Shown in pieces: positions 44,775 to 56,600 of a stretch of DNA of 64,000 nucleotides (the stretch's first letter is position 1; each line of letters starts with the position of its first letter). The translations under genes were made by a program, and so were the position numbers. The notes below the pieces were generated by a model. That model had not been told where the DNA came from. It saw only the letters and a list, made by a program, of their open reading frames with translations, and made no database searches. The stretch is from Emydura subglobosa (Eukaryota > Chordata > Testudines > Chelidae): assembly GCA_007922225.1 (NCBI GenBank), contig ML680088.1, positions 16,590,355 to 16,654,354 on the forward strand. The letters run 5' to 3'.

Positions 44775-45960
44775 GGGAAATGCCCCAACCTAGTAAACCC
44801 TGGGAGTTCATGCAGATTGACTTGAAAGGCCCATTCTACCAGAAACACCAGCTGGAAATTGGTATTTGCTGGTCGAGACATCTTCTCAGAGTGTGTGTGG
44901 GGTCTCAGCGACTGAATGAGAGAAGGACAGACACATGTTTGGCTGCACTGATGAAACATGGAGTGTTGCAGTTCACACACCAAGCTGCATCTGCAGTGAT
45001 GAGGGGAAGGAATTGGAATCACGGTTATTGCCCAAGGTTTGCCAACAACTCCAGGGAACCACAGTGAGGAATAGTGGGAGAGCAGAGAGAGTAAATCACA
45101 CCCTTGGTTCCATGCTTAGTCAGTGAAGACCAACAACACTGATGTATGAAGGCACCTTTTGTCGTCATTACATATAACACCAGCCAGCACTCAACTATCC
45201 AGTACTCTTCCTATGAGATTATTTATGCACTTGCAAACCATGCTTCCCTGTGCCTTGCTATTCAGGCAGCAAGAACCAGAAAGGCCCCCTACACCTACAC
45301 AGGTGGGTGATGCAGTGGCATGCCCGGAGGATGGGTATTCCAGAAGGCAGAGGAACAGATGAACCAGAAGTAAGCATTCCAGGCACAAGATGCCAATAAA
45401 AAGAATGATGTGCCCATCCAAGAAGAAAAGAAGTGCAACTGGAAAAAGCAGCCAGGAAAAAATCCAAACTTTACCTTCCCTGGAGGGGATCTTACACAGG
45501 AAATAAACCAAATCACTTATTTTTGCTGATGCAAAAAGCAAGAGCTTGCCCTTTTGTAGTGTGTCAAGAGGAATGGAGAGGAAGATTTGGAAGAACTCCA
45601 GCAGGTTCCTATATGAGACTGGTTGTGGAAGAAGAAGTGACATCCTCAGGACCTCAACACACAGCACTCTTCAGCGCACACTCTGTCTACCACAGATAAG
45701 CCTAACCTGGAGACATGAACACGTACTCGCTGATAATCTAGAGCCAACTACAAGTTGCATCTCTATGACCGAATACAAGACTTGAGCTTTGCTTAACATG
45801 AGCTTTGGCATAAGAAACAGTTCCAACTGGCTCATGCCAGAGCCTCTTAAAGGTACAGTTCCCCACAGGACCAACAATGAAACCTCAGTTGATGGCAGCC
45901 AACCCTACCTCCGAGGAGTTAAAAAGACAATAAAGCATTTGATACTGTTTTGAAACTCTT
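44775..45960 (+). pseudogene. LTR-retroelement integrase remnant
   Basis: Plus-strand frames keep an integrase shape. 'PWEFMQIDLKGPF' near 44806-44845 is the start of the catalytic core, with its first Asp (like the PWERVHIDFAGPF type). 'SDEGKEL' near 44994-45015 holds the second Asp region, and 'ERVNHTLGSMLSQ' near 45085-45126 holds the Glu helix. A C-terminal part follows in other frames ('ASTQLSSTLPMRLF' region, 45180-45250). Stops and shifts are numerous. It stands before a polypurine tract and an LTR, so the remnant is the 3' end of a Ty3/Gypsy-type or similar element. Protease and RT are absent. Confidence 0.7.
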
Positions 45961-45967
45961 ATTAAAC

Positions 45968-45980
45968 TAAAGGGGGAGGT
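45968..45980 (+). other. polypurine tract
   Basis: AAAGGGGGAGG directly precedes the LTR start, as needed for plus-strand priming. Confidence 0.7.
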
Positions 45981-46165
45981 TGTAATGATCAATATAGACT
46001 ATAGGTGGTGTTTGGTCTCTATCTTAGTGCCAAGTTGTCTTGTTGAGGGGGAGGCGGGGGGTGAGGAAGAGCACTAGAAGAAACTTAAGTTCTGCCTGCA
46101 TGTCCTGGGAGATGTTAGTTGCGTTGTCTCAATAAATCCTTTGATCTCTGTAAGTGAGTATTACA
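45981..46165 (+). mobile_element. short 3' LTR (about 185 bp)
   Basis: It begins TGTAATGATC after the polypurine tract and ends GTATTACA, an inverted TGTAAT...ATTACA. AATAAA at 46131-46136 is a polyadenylation signal in the expected place. No matching 5' LTR was found upstream, so the element is 5'-truncated. Confidence 0.75.
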
Positions 46166-46344
46166 ATACCAGCAGAGACAAAACTAGGGTTGCCAACATT
46201 GCATTTAAAAAATATGGAACTGTTTTCTTAGCACCCTTGCCCTACTCCTCCTGATATTATTATTAATAAATAGTAATATAAATAAGCAGTACTCATCTCC
46301 ATTCGCCAGGAGTATTGCGCTTTTTGCAGCACTCAGCAGCTCCC

Positions 46345-46900
46345 AAAACAACAGCCATACTGGATCAGACCAATGATCCATCTAGCCCAGTATCCTGTCT
46401 TCTGAGAGCAACCAATGCCATGTGCTTCAGAGGGAATGAATAGAACAGGTCATCATCAAGTGATCCATCCCGTCAGTCTCCAGCAAACAGCCATCTCATT
46501 GATGGATCTGTTCCTCACGAACTTATCTAGTTCTTTTTTGAACCCCATTATAGTCTTGGCCTTCACTACATCCTCTGGCAAGGAGTTCCACAGGTTGATT
46601 GTGTGCTGTGTGAAGAAATACTTCCTTTTGTTTGTTTTAAACCTGCTGCCTATTAATTTCATTTGGTGACCCCTAGTTTTTGTGTTATGAGGAGTAAATA
46701 ACTCTTCCTTATTTACTTTCTCCACACCAGTGATGGTTTTATAGACCTCTATCATATTTCCCCTTTGGTCATCTCTTTTCTAAGCTGAAAAGTCCTAGGT
46801 TTATTAATTTCTCCTCATATGGAAGCTTTTCCATACCCCTAATCATTTTCGTTGCCCTTTTCTGTATCTTTTCCAACTCCAATATATCTTTTTTTTAGAT
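46345..46900 (-). mobile_element. CR1 LINE 3' fragment, minus strand
   Basis: The reversed CR1 3' end starts 'CCATACTGGATCAGACCAAT'. The minus-strand frame 46456-46755 encodes the ORF2 C-terminus ('[20 protein letters not shown]'). It is a CR1 subfamily with a different 3' end from 10495. Confidence 0.85.
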
Positions 46901-47060
46901 GGAGCAACCAGATCTGCAGGCAATGTTCAAGGTGTGTTCTGCAGGCAGATCTGCAGGCAGTGTTCAAGATTTATAAAGAGGCAATGCAGGATCTTGTTGT
47001 ACAGAGATATAAAAATAAGGGATGTTGGCAACCCTAAATGGAACCCAAATAAACAAGTTG
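46901..47060. other. unassigned spacer with short duplication
   Basis: The phrase GATCTGCAGGCA(G)TGTTCAAG occurs twice (46911-46931 and 46949-46968), a small tandem duplication. Confidence 0.6.
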
Positions 47061-47513
47061 CTCCTCACATCCCAGGCCTGGTACACATCAGGGGTTCCTC
47101 TACTGCAGTCCCTCTGCTTTGGTTCTCCTCTGGCCAACAAAGGAGTCAAAGACCCTTCGGTTTGCTTTTATTTACAAGGTGTGCATGAATTCCCACCACC
47201 TAACAGTGCCTTGCTTCAGCCAACAGTCTCTGAGGCTGTTCAGGGAGACAGGCAAAGCCTCCGCCCTCCTTTCCCTCTCTTTCTGCCTCCTCTTCCCTTC
47301 TGGGCCAGCATTTACACCCTGCTGGGTCAGTGGGGCAGCTGCTGCGCATTGCCTGATCCAGCCTGGGCAACTGCTCAGCCTGCATATGCTGACAGCTGCC
47401 TCCCCTCGGGTAATCAGGCCACCACCCAGCTCACAGCTCTGCTGCCCCTCAGCTATAGAAGCTGGAGTGACAGGGGGCTAGCCAGGGGGTCACCCCCCAG
47501 CACCCCGTTACAG
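47061..47513 (-). mobile_element. possible LTR fragment, minus strand
   Basis: The right edge reads CCCCCCAGCACCCCGTTACA in plus orientation, i.e. an LTR start TGTAACGGGGTGCTGG on the minus strand. The left limit is not fixed. The long plus-strand frame (47022-47582) crosses the edge and looks fortuitous. Confidence 0.45.
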
Positions 47514-50274
47514 TACATTACTGACAGCTTACTGCCATGGCCGCTGTGCTTTCAAGGGAACTTGTTTTCTTCACACAGCTGAATGGCAGGAGCCAATCCG
47601 TCATGGCATCCTTTAGTTCAAGTTCAACATATGTCCTTTGCTCTGCATCTGATATTGTGCTCAGTTTAATGCTCCGATGGGCTGGGGAGCAGCAAGACAA
47701 TGCTATGGGGAGAACAAAAGAGGATTAGGGATTGTTTCATTAACCAGTGACATAGACACCATTACTCAAGTGAAAGAAAGAACATCCCTCCCTGCAGACA
47801 TGTCCCTACCTGCTCCCAAAGGTTTTTGTTCTTCAGGGACAGTCATTCCTCTTTCAAGGAAGATGGAGAAAGTCTAGACTGCAGGCATTAAAGAATCCAT
47901 ACTGGCAGAGCTTCTGTGCACTTCCTAGGTCCCAAGGAAGTGAAGTTACCTTGTTACTGTAGTATACTCCTTAAGAAATGTGCAGAAGGGGAGAGCCTAC
48001 CATGCATAGATAAAAGTGTCCAGCAGGGCAGATCCACTGTCCTGGACCTCATAAGAGCTGCAGGGTGGGAGCTGCTCTCCTGTACAAGAAGGAACCCTTC
48101 TATCTGCCTGTCCTGCACACGTTAGGCAATAAGAGGAGATTCCTACCCTGCAGACCTCAGGTAAGCACACACAATGAGAGCTGGGCGGCTGCAGACCTCT
48201 CGTGCTGTGAGGGCAAGCTGCAGTGAAGACTGACACTGAGAGGAACTCAAGCTGGTCAGTGAAGGAGGAAACCTGGAATTTTCTACGAGCTAAACACACC
48301 ACACTCAGAAACCCTGCAAGATCCCAAACAAAACCCTTTTGTCAGAGGGAAGTTAAGGGTGAAGGGCTGTTGCCATCGCTTCTGTCACACCCCAAGAAAA
48401 CACCCTTACAAAAAGACAACACACAGGAACACATTCTCTGCCCACTCATTGCAGGACCAGACATGATGCAACCTAACAGCAAACAGCAGGCGACAGTGTC
48501 TGTATTTAAACCACTGACCCTCTTTTAATCAGCACCTCAGCCTGAAAACTTCTCTAGGCTTCTCCCAGGGCTGGCACACCATGCTTGTCCAGGCTGTGTT
48601 GGGAGCTCCCTTCGCTGGTCTTTCTCCTAAACTCCGTCAGCGGGGCTACAGGGTGTGTCCTGGTGCAGGCGAGAGTGGGCTGGAGCTGCGTGGGTTTGTG
48701 CCCCGCAGTGCGAGTTCAATGAACAATTGCCACTGGCTGCGTGTGTTTGAATGGAGGGCAAGTCCTCCAGCCCAGGCATCGGACTCCCACGTGCCATTGA
48801 GCTGCATTGTCAATGGCGAGCAGTCGTTTGGTGTCTCACCCCTCTATCCCCTCCAGTGTGAGGGAGGCACGTTTCCTTCTCTGTCCTCTCCTGCTTGTTC
48901 CAGGGGCTGCTCACTGGCTAGCAGCCCTGACCGATCAGACACTTGCCAACCCACCTCCCCTGGCAGCTCAGCCCATTTCTCACCCCTCTTCTTCCAGCTG
49001 CCCAGCAAGAGGGCCCAGGAGCATGACCCTTGATCTCCCCGCGGGTCAGGAAGCTGCTCAGCGACATGGGTGGGGGGGCCTACTCCCCTCAGGCTCCTGT
49101 GCTGGGCCGTACGTGCTGTGTAACGCAGGGCACACTGGGGTCCCCCACTCTCCAGTAACGGATGAGGGTGGCGGGGTCAGTGTCTTAACGACTAGCCCTG
49201 CCGTTGGTGTCACGGATCTCCTGTATCCTGAGGACACCCGCTGCCCTTTGGCTTGGCTTTGCTCCCGTCACCTTTCCCACCCTGCTGGGCTCCCTTCCCC
49301 GTTACCGACGCTCCCTTCCCAGGCCGTGGGGCTGCTGTAGAGTGACATGAGGCCCTCCCCAGGGCTGGGCGCCTGCCTCTGCCCTGCAGCTGGGAGAGCC
49401 GTTCTGAGAGGATCCAGGAGTGTCCCCTCGGTGCCTGGTTGTGCATCCCCTCCCACTCTGGGAGGCTGCCGATTCCCACCACCTGCTGCTGAATGAGGGA
49501 CGGGCCAAGAATCAGTCACAGAAAACATGCGGAGAGGCAAAGAGCAAATCTGCATGGGGGATGGGTGCAATTTCCCCACGTTTATTGGCTTTTCAGAATT
49601 ATTTGACAGACGTTTGCTTCAATTATTCCTGCTCCGTAGCTCGTCAGGGGCAGTTGGTGGGGAACATCTCATAGGAAAATAATGGGCCGTTTTGATTGGA
49701 TGCCTGGGTCACACGGGGCTAAATCCACATAGAGACAGGCAAAACCAAAGGAAAAAAATTGTTTCAGGTTCAATTTAGGTAAAGTTAGTCTCAAAGAATT
49801 TCATTCCAGTTTTTTTCCTTTTTTAAGGGGGGTGGGAGGAGGGACTGCAAAACTGCTAACTGGTTTTGACCCCCATTCACAAATGCTTTCTGTCCGCCTG
49901 AAACTGCACTTTTTGGCAAATTAAATACTTGACCAAGGAACTTTGCTCAACTCAATTCCCAATCCTGGCTGGGCTGGGGAGCAAGAGGCTGGTGCCGTGC
50001 TGCGAAGAGCACTGGTCTCCCAGTTAGCCACGCACCGCACTACCAGTGCTAAGTGACCCGGTGGCCACAAAGCCTGGCCCAAATCAGCATAGCTAAAGTG
50101 AAAACACAGTGAAGCTAAGACAAGTGGTGGCGTCTCCATCCCTTGGTGTGTTCAGACCAAGACTGGAGGCCTCTCTGGAAGGGGCTTTAGTCCAACACAC
50201 ATTATTGGTCTCAGTGCAGGGGTAAGGGTGGAAATTCTCTGGCCTGGGTACATAGGAGGTCAGACGAGGGAGTA
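47514..50274. other. unassigned region, GC-rich in part
   Basis: Long overlapping frames at 48581-49340 on the plus strand and 49210-49579 on the minus strand reflect high GC. No domain, splice pattern or repeat was recognised. The N-lobe exons expected upstream of the transferrin exons were looked for and not found. Confidence 0.4.
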
Positions 50275-50823
50275 GCTTTGCTAGCCAGGGCTACCCTCTC
50301 CTGGTGGTGCCTCTCCCATCATCGCCACCGCTGGCGGACCCACCTACACCCCAAATACTGCAGTGTCTTCTTCATGACTCAGCCCTCCAGCTGTGCCACT
50401 GGACAGGTTTCCCCCCTTCTGGACGGGCGGGGAGCATACCTCAGTTCAAGAATTTAGCCACTTCCCCAGTGGCAACCAGAATCAACTACAGTCAACTGTC
50501 CAGCCACTTCCCCAGGGATGCCAGCACCTTCTCACCCGCAACATGCCAGTCCTAGCAACCAGCTAGGAATTCCCTCTTGCTCCCCAGTACCTGCCTAGCT
50601 CTGCTCTGTCCACAGTGTTAGCTGCTTCCCTGCATCTAGTCCTCCCTCCTTGAGCTCTAGAGAGTAACTGATGGTGCTTTGCCCTGCGGCCCTTTTTATA
50701 TGGGCCTGCTGGGTCCTGATTGGCTGCCTCTTGCAGCCTCTCTCCTATTGACTGCTTCCTGCACAGCCTCCCTAGGGCTCTATTAACCCATTCCCTGCCA
50801 GTGTGGGGCCAAAGACCCTCACA
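50275..50823 (-). mobile_element. probable LTR, minus strand, with promoter motifs
   Basis: On the minus strand it starts TGTGAGGGTCTTTGGCCCC (from 50823). It carries a CCAAT box (GCAGCCAATCAGGA, near 50720-50733) and, about 20 bases on, a TATA box (CATATAAAAAGGG, near 50691-50703), the order of an LTR U3 promoter. The left end is approximate. Confidence 0.65.
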
Positions 50824-51763
50824 CACACAAGAAAAAAAAGAACTTAAAAATGGTCAAAATTAACATGAAATGTGTGAAAACTAGCGAACCATGTATATCA
50901 GCTCATCCGAACCAAAATTTTGATCAGAGGGGCGGATTTTTGCTTTGAAACCCTTTGAGATTTCCACTTTTCATCCTGGTTCAGGGAAGTGTTTTGAAAT
51001 CTTGAAAATTTTTAGAGGACAGGACAAAACTACTGCCAGCCCTGTCTTTGAGTGATAGGTTGCGCAGCACATTTCCCTCTGGAGAAGAACTAATAGAGCC
51101 ATGCAAATGCGCCGATATCCACTTTATATCCGCAGACCTTTTTAGCGGATCGCAGATTGGATGCGAGACAAATTTTGTATCCGCGCAGAGCGCTAGCACT
51201 GATCTCCTGGGACCCGGATACACAAAGGTTAAAGATTCAAATCCTCCACTGGTGTAAATCTGCATGACTCCATTGACCTACAGCAGCTCAGGAACTGGCC
51301 CTCGTGTCTTTGCTGACGTGTTGGACTCAGCATACTAGAGGCCATGCAATCTTTCTATAGTAACAGCTGATGGTCCCTTATACCTCAGCCCTGATAATTC
51401 AGCTGGCAACGCAAAGTGCTCTCAGCCGGCAGACAAAGATTCAGATGCAAGAGTCCCAAGCTACCAACACAGCAGCGGTTTCACCCAGGCTCTGGGAGGG
51501 CAGGAGCAAAAGGTGCTTTGCCTCCTGCCAGGGGAGCCGTCCCAACAGGTAGCAGGAAACACTGGTAGTCGTTCAGACGGCAGGGTCAGTATGAGGGGGA
51601 TTCTGCTGCACAGCAGAAGCAGAGAGATGTCTTCCCACGCCCGCCACCTCTTTTATGACAGAACCTTAAAAAAAAGCATCAATTGGCAGGAAGGGGGTGG
51701 GGAAGGAAACACACATGACCTGGCTTCACTTCTTGTTGGATGAGATGTTCTCATTGCTGAAAG
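50824..51763. other. unassigned region before transferrin exon
   Basis: No coding exon recognised. Positions 51235-51300 contain a dispersed motif ('TGCATGACTCCATTGACCTA'). Confidence 0.4.
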
Positions 51764-51853
51764 GGGAAGCGGATGCCATGAGCTTGGATTTAGGTCACGT
51801 CTATATGACTGGCCCACATGGCTTGATGCCAGTCATGGGAGAATACTACGGAG
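51764..51853 (+). CDS. TF: transferrin-like C-lobe exon (first metal-ligand region)
   Basis: A 90-base exon after ...GCTGAAAG: two bases complete a Gly codon, 29 codons 'EADAMSLDLGHVYMTGPHGL' and 'MPVMGEYYG' follow, then one base before donor GTGAAT. 'GEADAMSLD-G-VY' is the transferrin block that supplies the iron-ligand Asp (in SLD). The usual Cys in the following '(K/V)CGLVP' block is absent here (PHGLMP), which would remove a disulfide. The polypyrimidine tract is weak. Phase 1 at the end fits the next exon at 59065, whose first two bases complete a Glu codon. Transferrins are secreted two-lobed iron carriers, each lobe binding Fe3+ with carbonate. No N-lobe exon was found upstream. Confidence 0.8.
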
Positions 51854-51985
51854 GTGAATGTGGTGCAATCTGCCCTTCTAGCTTGTCCTTAATGGGAATT
51901 TACTACAACAGCCCTGATTGTATTGTGAGTTGTGGGAAGTGAGCGGCCCTTCTTCTCTGGCCCGGACACAATTAGTTTGGTCTAG

Positions 51986-52930
51986 TGTAAGGGGTCTATT
52001 AGCCCCTTACTGAAACTTAGTGGGTCTTTTTGATTGGCCATCTCTGGAGGAAACAGGACCCTGGAGCGGACAGCCCCAAGGCTAGTGGAGAGAGGCCAAC
52101 TCAGGTCAGCCTGATTGACAGGGCAGACAGGCCATTGAGGGAGCCAGGAGGGTGGGGGGGAGACCGGCCCTTCGTGTGAGTTGGAGCTGCATGGCTGGGG
52201 CAGAACTGGCAGGAGCAAAGGACAAAGGAGCCAGCAGCTGGAAGACTGGTAGAGGAGCACAAAAAAGATGAATGGAGCCGAGCTGACCCCACCCACAGCA
52301 GCAGAGCAGAGGGGCATCCCAGAGAGCGAAGTCCAGCTGCACGGAGCAGAGCGAGCTGGGGCAGGAGCCATCTGGAGCTGGGTGCAGTGAGCAGCTGGGG
52401 AGAGCGAAGGGGACTTTGGGAGTGTGTGGCTGCTGCCAGAGAAGGGGTCTGACTCTGCAGCATAGCCCGGGCCTGGACAGTGGGCCTGTAATGTGTGACA
52501 TAGACTGTGAACCCCAGAGACACTGTTTGTGATGCTCTGGGCCAGGGGGAAGTGTTGGGTGTTTTCCTTTAACCTTTCTCCTCTTTTCTTATTTTTTAAA
52601 TTGATTTGATTGCTGTTTGTGTAATAAATTGTATTGCTTTGTATTGTATACAATGATCAGTGGGTCAGGGAAGCACCCAGTGCAGTTAGTACCTCAGAGT
52701 GGGGACACCCTAGCCCCTGCCCTAAGGAACCACAGCAAGATTGGGGGTTGAGCCCAGGAATCCTGGGCCCAGCCTTGTCGGAGTTATAGGCACCCCACCA
52801 CACAGAAGAGTGGGAGGGAAGCCCTTGAGGTCAGGTGGGCTTCTGGGTAAAGAGAGTGGGAGCAGGGACTCAGATCCTTTTGCTAGCTAACTCTACAGGG
52901 GTAGTGTACAAGCAAGGAAAGTTCCCCACA
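51986..52930 (+). mobile_element. probable solo LTR, 945 bp
   Basis: It starts TGTAAGGGGTCTATTAGCCC and ends GGAAAGTTCCCCACA. The ends TGTAAGGGG and CCCCACA are inverted. TAATAAATTG (near 52622) is a polyadenylation-like signal late in the element. The flanks do not show a clear target duplication. The 223-codon minus-strand frame inside is antisense to the LTR and not supported. Confidence 0.6.
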
Positions 52931-53368
52931 ATAACGGGCCCATTCCTCCGCTTACACTAGGAAATGAGTTGGGGGTGGTGGTAAAGGGGCTTAAAATCAC
53001 CTTTGCACCCCCCCAGATGCTGCAGGCAGATTCGGACTGGAATGTTCTTGGTCATAAGCTAGAGCGGCCCCTTAATGGCTGGAGCCGGGTACTCTAACCC
53101 CACCCTTCCCTTCTCTGACACACCCCTCCTTCCCCGAAACACCCCAGCACTGGGGGCTGTGCGGTAGGGGGCATAGGGCTATTCCATTGGCTTTATCCCT
53201 CCGGGAACATCCGCCCCTTGGCAGCGGTTTTTCCAGGTGGAGTAGGGCACCTCCCTGCCAGCTGATGTGGAGGGGGCTGTCTGGAACCCAGAATAATGGC
53301 CAGCCACTGCTGGTTTTGCCTGTCTTGAACAACCCTTAGCTATTCACATCATTCATCCCAGTTATTAA

Positions 53369-53640
53369 GGGTACGTCTATACTGCAGCCACAGCCAGAGC
53401 AGCTGTGCCTGAGCTGGCTTTAATGGCGCTAGCTGAGGTCCCGGCCCAGCGAAGCTGCAGCAGTGCGCGTTTCAGGGTGAGATAGCCCCATGAGTAATTA
53501 CCCCTGGTTTCAGGAGGGCTTGCCCAGCCCACGCTGCCGTACATGCTTCCACAGCTTCATTGCACCATGACCCAAGCTGGCCAGATGGAAGCTAGCTCAG
53601 GACAGACACTCTGTCATAGTCATTCTAATCTCCCGCTCCA
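53369..53640. mobile_element. possible MITE, left end only
   Basis: TAAGGGTACGTCTATACTGC resembles the left ends at 29203 (TAAGGGTAAGTCTACACT) and 21049 (GGGTACATCTATGCTGC). The right end was not found, so the limit is nominal. Confidence 0.45.
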
Positions 53641-56600
53641 GTCTCTGCCTAAGTAGCTGCGTAGCCTCAGAAGAGAGGATGGAGCAATGCTTTGGGCAGT
53701 CAACGAGCTAGATGTTACACCAGTTACTCCTTCTCTAGTAAAGGCTTCTCCAGAGAATAACTTACCAGCTAACACAGAGAAATTATTGCTGTCACCCGAA
53801 GCTTTACAGAGCTAGGTACAGACACCAGAGTCAGGCTGAGGAATCCATTTTTAGCATTCAGAGATTCCAAGGCCAGATGAGATATCAACTGCACACTTGC
53901 TCTGGAAGCACGGTTTACCTGACATCTTCTCCTCTGTCCCATTTCAGATGACCCTACACTGTGCAGGACTGAAGGAACACAAGAAGGTAATAACTGGTAA
54001 TGGAGGGAGGGGCAGAAGATAAAATCCTGAGTGAGAGTAAACTGAAAAAATAACCTGGTCAAGAAACACTAAGGAAAGGGCTAGGAATTCCTGGCCAATG
54101 TTCATTGCAATCACCATGTCCTTAATAACGACCTGGAACACAGATCCAGCAGCAAAGAGGTAAATTTGCTAATGGTGCTCAGTTACTCAGATTAAGAAGC
54201 ACAGGAAGGAACAATATAAGGGCCCGCCCAAACTAGTCAATGCGGCAACATGATCGCAGATAAAATACAACAGGAAACACGGGCAGGGTAGTACCCTCCG
54301 GAAGGAACCAGTTAAGTTACCCAAGGACAAAAACAACAGGGGTCAGGAAGAGATTTACCCCTAGATACCATATTGCTCAACTGGCTAGGTGGATTATGGG
54401 GGATTTTTGCTGCCTTCCTGAAACGTTTTCTACTAGGCTCTGTGAGAGACGGGAGCGGATAGATGGGTTCTGGGATGGCAATTCCTCTGCTCACATGAAC
54501 CTGGGTGGATACCACTGTTCAGAGAAACGTCCCAGGGGACTGGATCAGGCCCCAGCTGACGCTGTGTGGCAGCCGTGTTGTAGAGCTGAGGCTCCCCCAT
54601 AGAACCTGGCAGGGAAGCCTGCATGGCCTCAGCCTATGTGGTGCTTGCTCTGGGGATAGGGAGGGATTTTAGATCCAAGAGCACTAAAGACATGTGAATT
54701 GCTTGTTAGAAGGGAAAAGATGAACCTTTGCTCTGCCTCATTTAGGATGTGAGCTACTCCTCATCTGGGGAAAGGGAGAGGAAAGGCTGTGAACCTGGAA
54801 AGGGAGGAGAGCCCACACTCAGATCCTAGTGTGTGCGGTCTCCTCACAGCAGACATCAGACAGGGGCACCACTGAGGGAGGATGGAGAGGGGGGGCACCT
54901 GCCCCTCTGTTTCATACCCAAGCCAGGCTCCAGCTCACTCTGCATGGAAGTGCCTGGGCCTGCAAGAAGCAAACGCTGGACCTTTAAGAAAGGTGCGCTG
55001 CGTGTGTTTGTACGTGCGCACAGAAGAGTCACACAACCCCTGCCCTGAGCTGTCAATTAGTCAGCGGCTTTTTTTATGTCCACGTCTTGGCTGAGGATCC
55101 TCTGCTTCACTTGCACACACCGTCTGCACTGTGCCGTGCCTCTCCCAGCCAAAACCTAGGGCTTGCACTACTCCAGGCTGCTACTTTGCTGAATTTTTCT
55201 GGGGTTGGTAAGGATCCTGCGGCTTTCTTTGTCCTCCAGGCTGCAAATTGCAACCCCCCTTCTTTCCTCCTCTTCCCCCCAAAAGGGTTTGATCTAATGC
55301 ACTTAGATCCTTATCTGCCCAATGGATCTGGGGCGCCTTCGGTGAGTTCATCATACTTCTGAGAAATTTTTTCTAAGCTTTCACAACGGAAGTATATTGC
55401 TGGGTGCCAGTGCTTTTACTGATGCGATGTAGCGTTATTGCTAAAATGCCTAGGACAGGGCCCTCCAGAAATTAAAGGGAAAAGATCACAGAGGGAAATG
55501 ATGCTCCTCAGCAAGATGGCCGGGGTGGGCGGGAGGGTGGAGTGGGTTTCTGAATTATTCAGGGGTATTTCTTTTCAGATCTCCTCAGCTTCTAGTTTCA
55601 TCTCCAGTGCATCAACAAAAAGAGTAAGATCTACCTCCAGAAGGTCCCTTCATTTGCCTAGGCACAAGGATTGGTTGATAACAGCTTGTGATGTATGTGT
55701 TTAAGGATCTAGCCCCTGGGTCAACTTTATACCTAGGTACCCCCTTGTAAAATGGCTTGCTTTCCCCGCCCCCCTACCCCAAATGAAAGGGTTCAGTTGT
55801 GGATGATCTCCTCACAGGTGGACCTTTTACCATAGTTAATTCATTGCAATTGGTCCTTATAACAGATTGGAGTCAACCCTCGGTATTAGTCTCACGGGGA
55901 GGCCACACTTCTTCACAATCCACAGTACTGAGTGTCCCCAGAGACAAAGGTGGGGTTGGCCCCCAGCAGTCTAGGTGCCCAGCTCTTCTGGCAGGGCAGG
56001 ACAACCAACGGTTAGGGGGCTGGTCGGTAATCAGGCAGACCCTTCAGGAGTCTATGAGCCCAGGCCCTCAGACAGGGTGGGGCAGCAAACAGCCTATAGC
56101 CCTCTGGGCAGGCCAGGGGTCGAGCACCTGCAAGGCTTCACAGGCCAGTGTGAGGCTACTACCCAAGAGGTGGGGTGACAAGAGGATAGGGGGACACGGG
56201 CCCTCCCGACTCCACCACGTCTCAGCCCAAGGCCCTAGCAGTGGTGGAATGTTCCACTGCTGGGTCGCCGGGGCTCCAGCTGCAACGCGCCAACTGGCAC
56301 AAGCACAGCGAAGATGTTTCTGCAAAGAAACATCAAGTAAGTTCTAATAATTAGATATTTTAATACTCACAGTAAGTTGTGCTAAATGAATTATTCAGTA
56401 CAGTGTGCTGCTTAGGGAGGGATTTTACCAGAGAATCCCTATCCATAGCTATCGCTAGCACAGCTGCCAACAGAAATTGCACCTAACAAACAGCAAGGGG
56501 CGAATTCTGATCTCCTTTACTCTGCTGTAAATCTGGAGTAATTGCATGGGTTTCAACCATTCTTCTGAATTTGGAGTTGTGTGAATGCGAACAGAATGTG

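Noticed and set aside
47022..47582. 186-codon plus-strand ORF
   Set aside because: It crosses a probable LTR edge; no domain and no splice context.
48581..49340. 150- and 177-codon overlapping ORFs
   Set aside because: Two overlapping frames in GC-rich DNA, no recognisable family; not a transferrin N-lobe.
27650..51763. NRROS, the mammalian neighbour of CEP19
   Set aside because: Its large leucine-rich-repeat exon would give a long minus-strand frame; none is present.
51982..52653. 223-codon minus-strand ORF and overlapping 140- and 131-codon frames
   Set aside because: They lie within an LTR-like element, antisense to it, with a Ser/Pro/Leu-rich composition and no domain.
55799..56347. 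182-codon plus-strand ORF
   Set aside because: No domain. It overlaps an 85-codon opposing frame, and its composition is that of noncoding GC-rich DNA.
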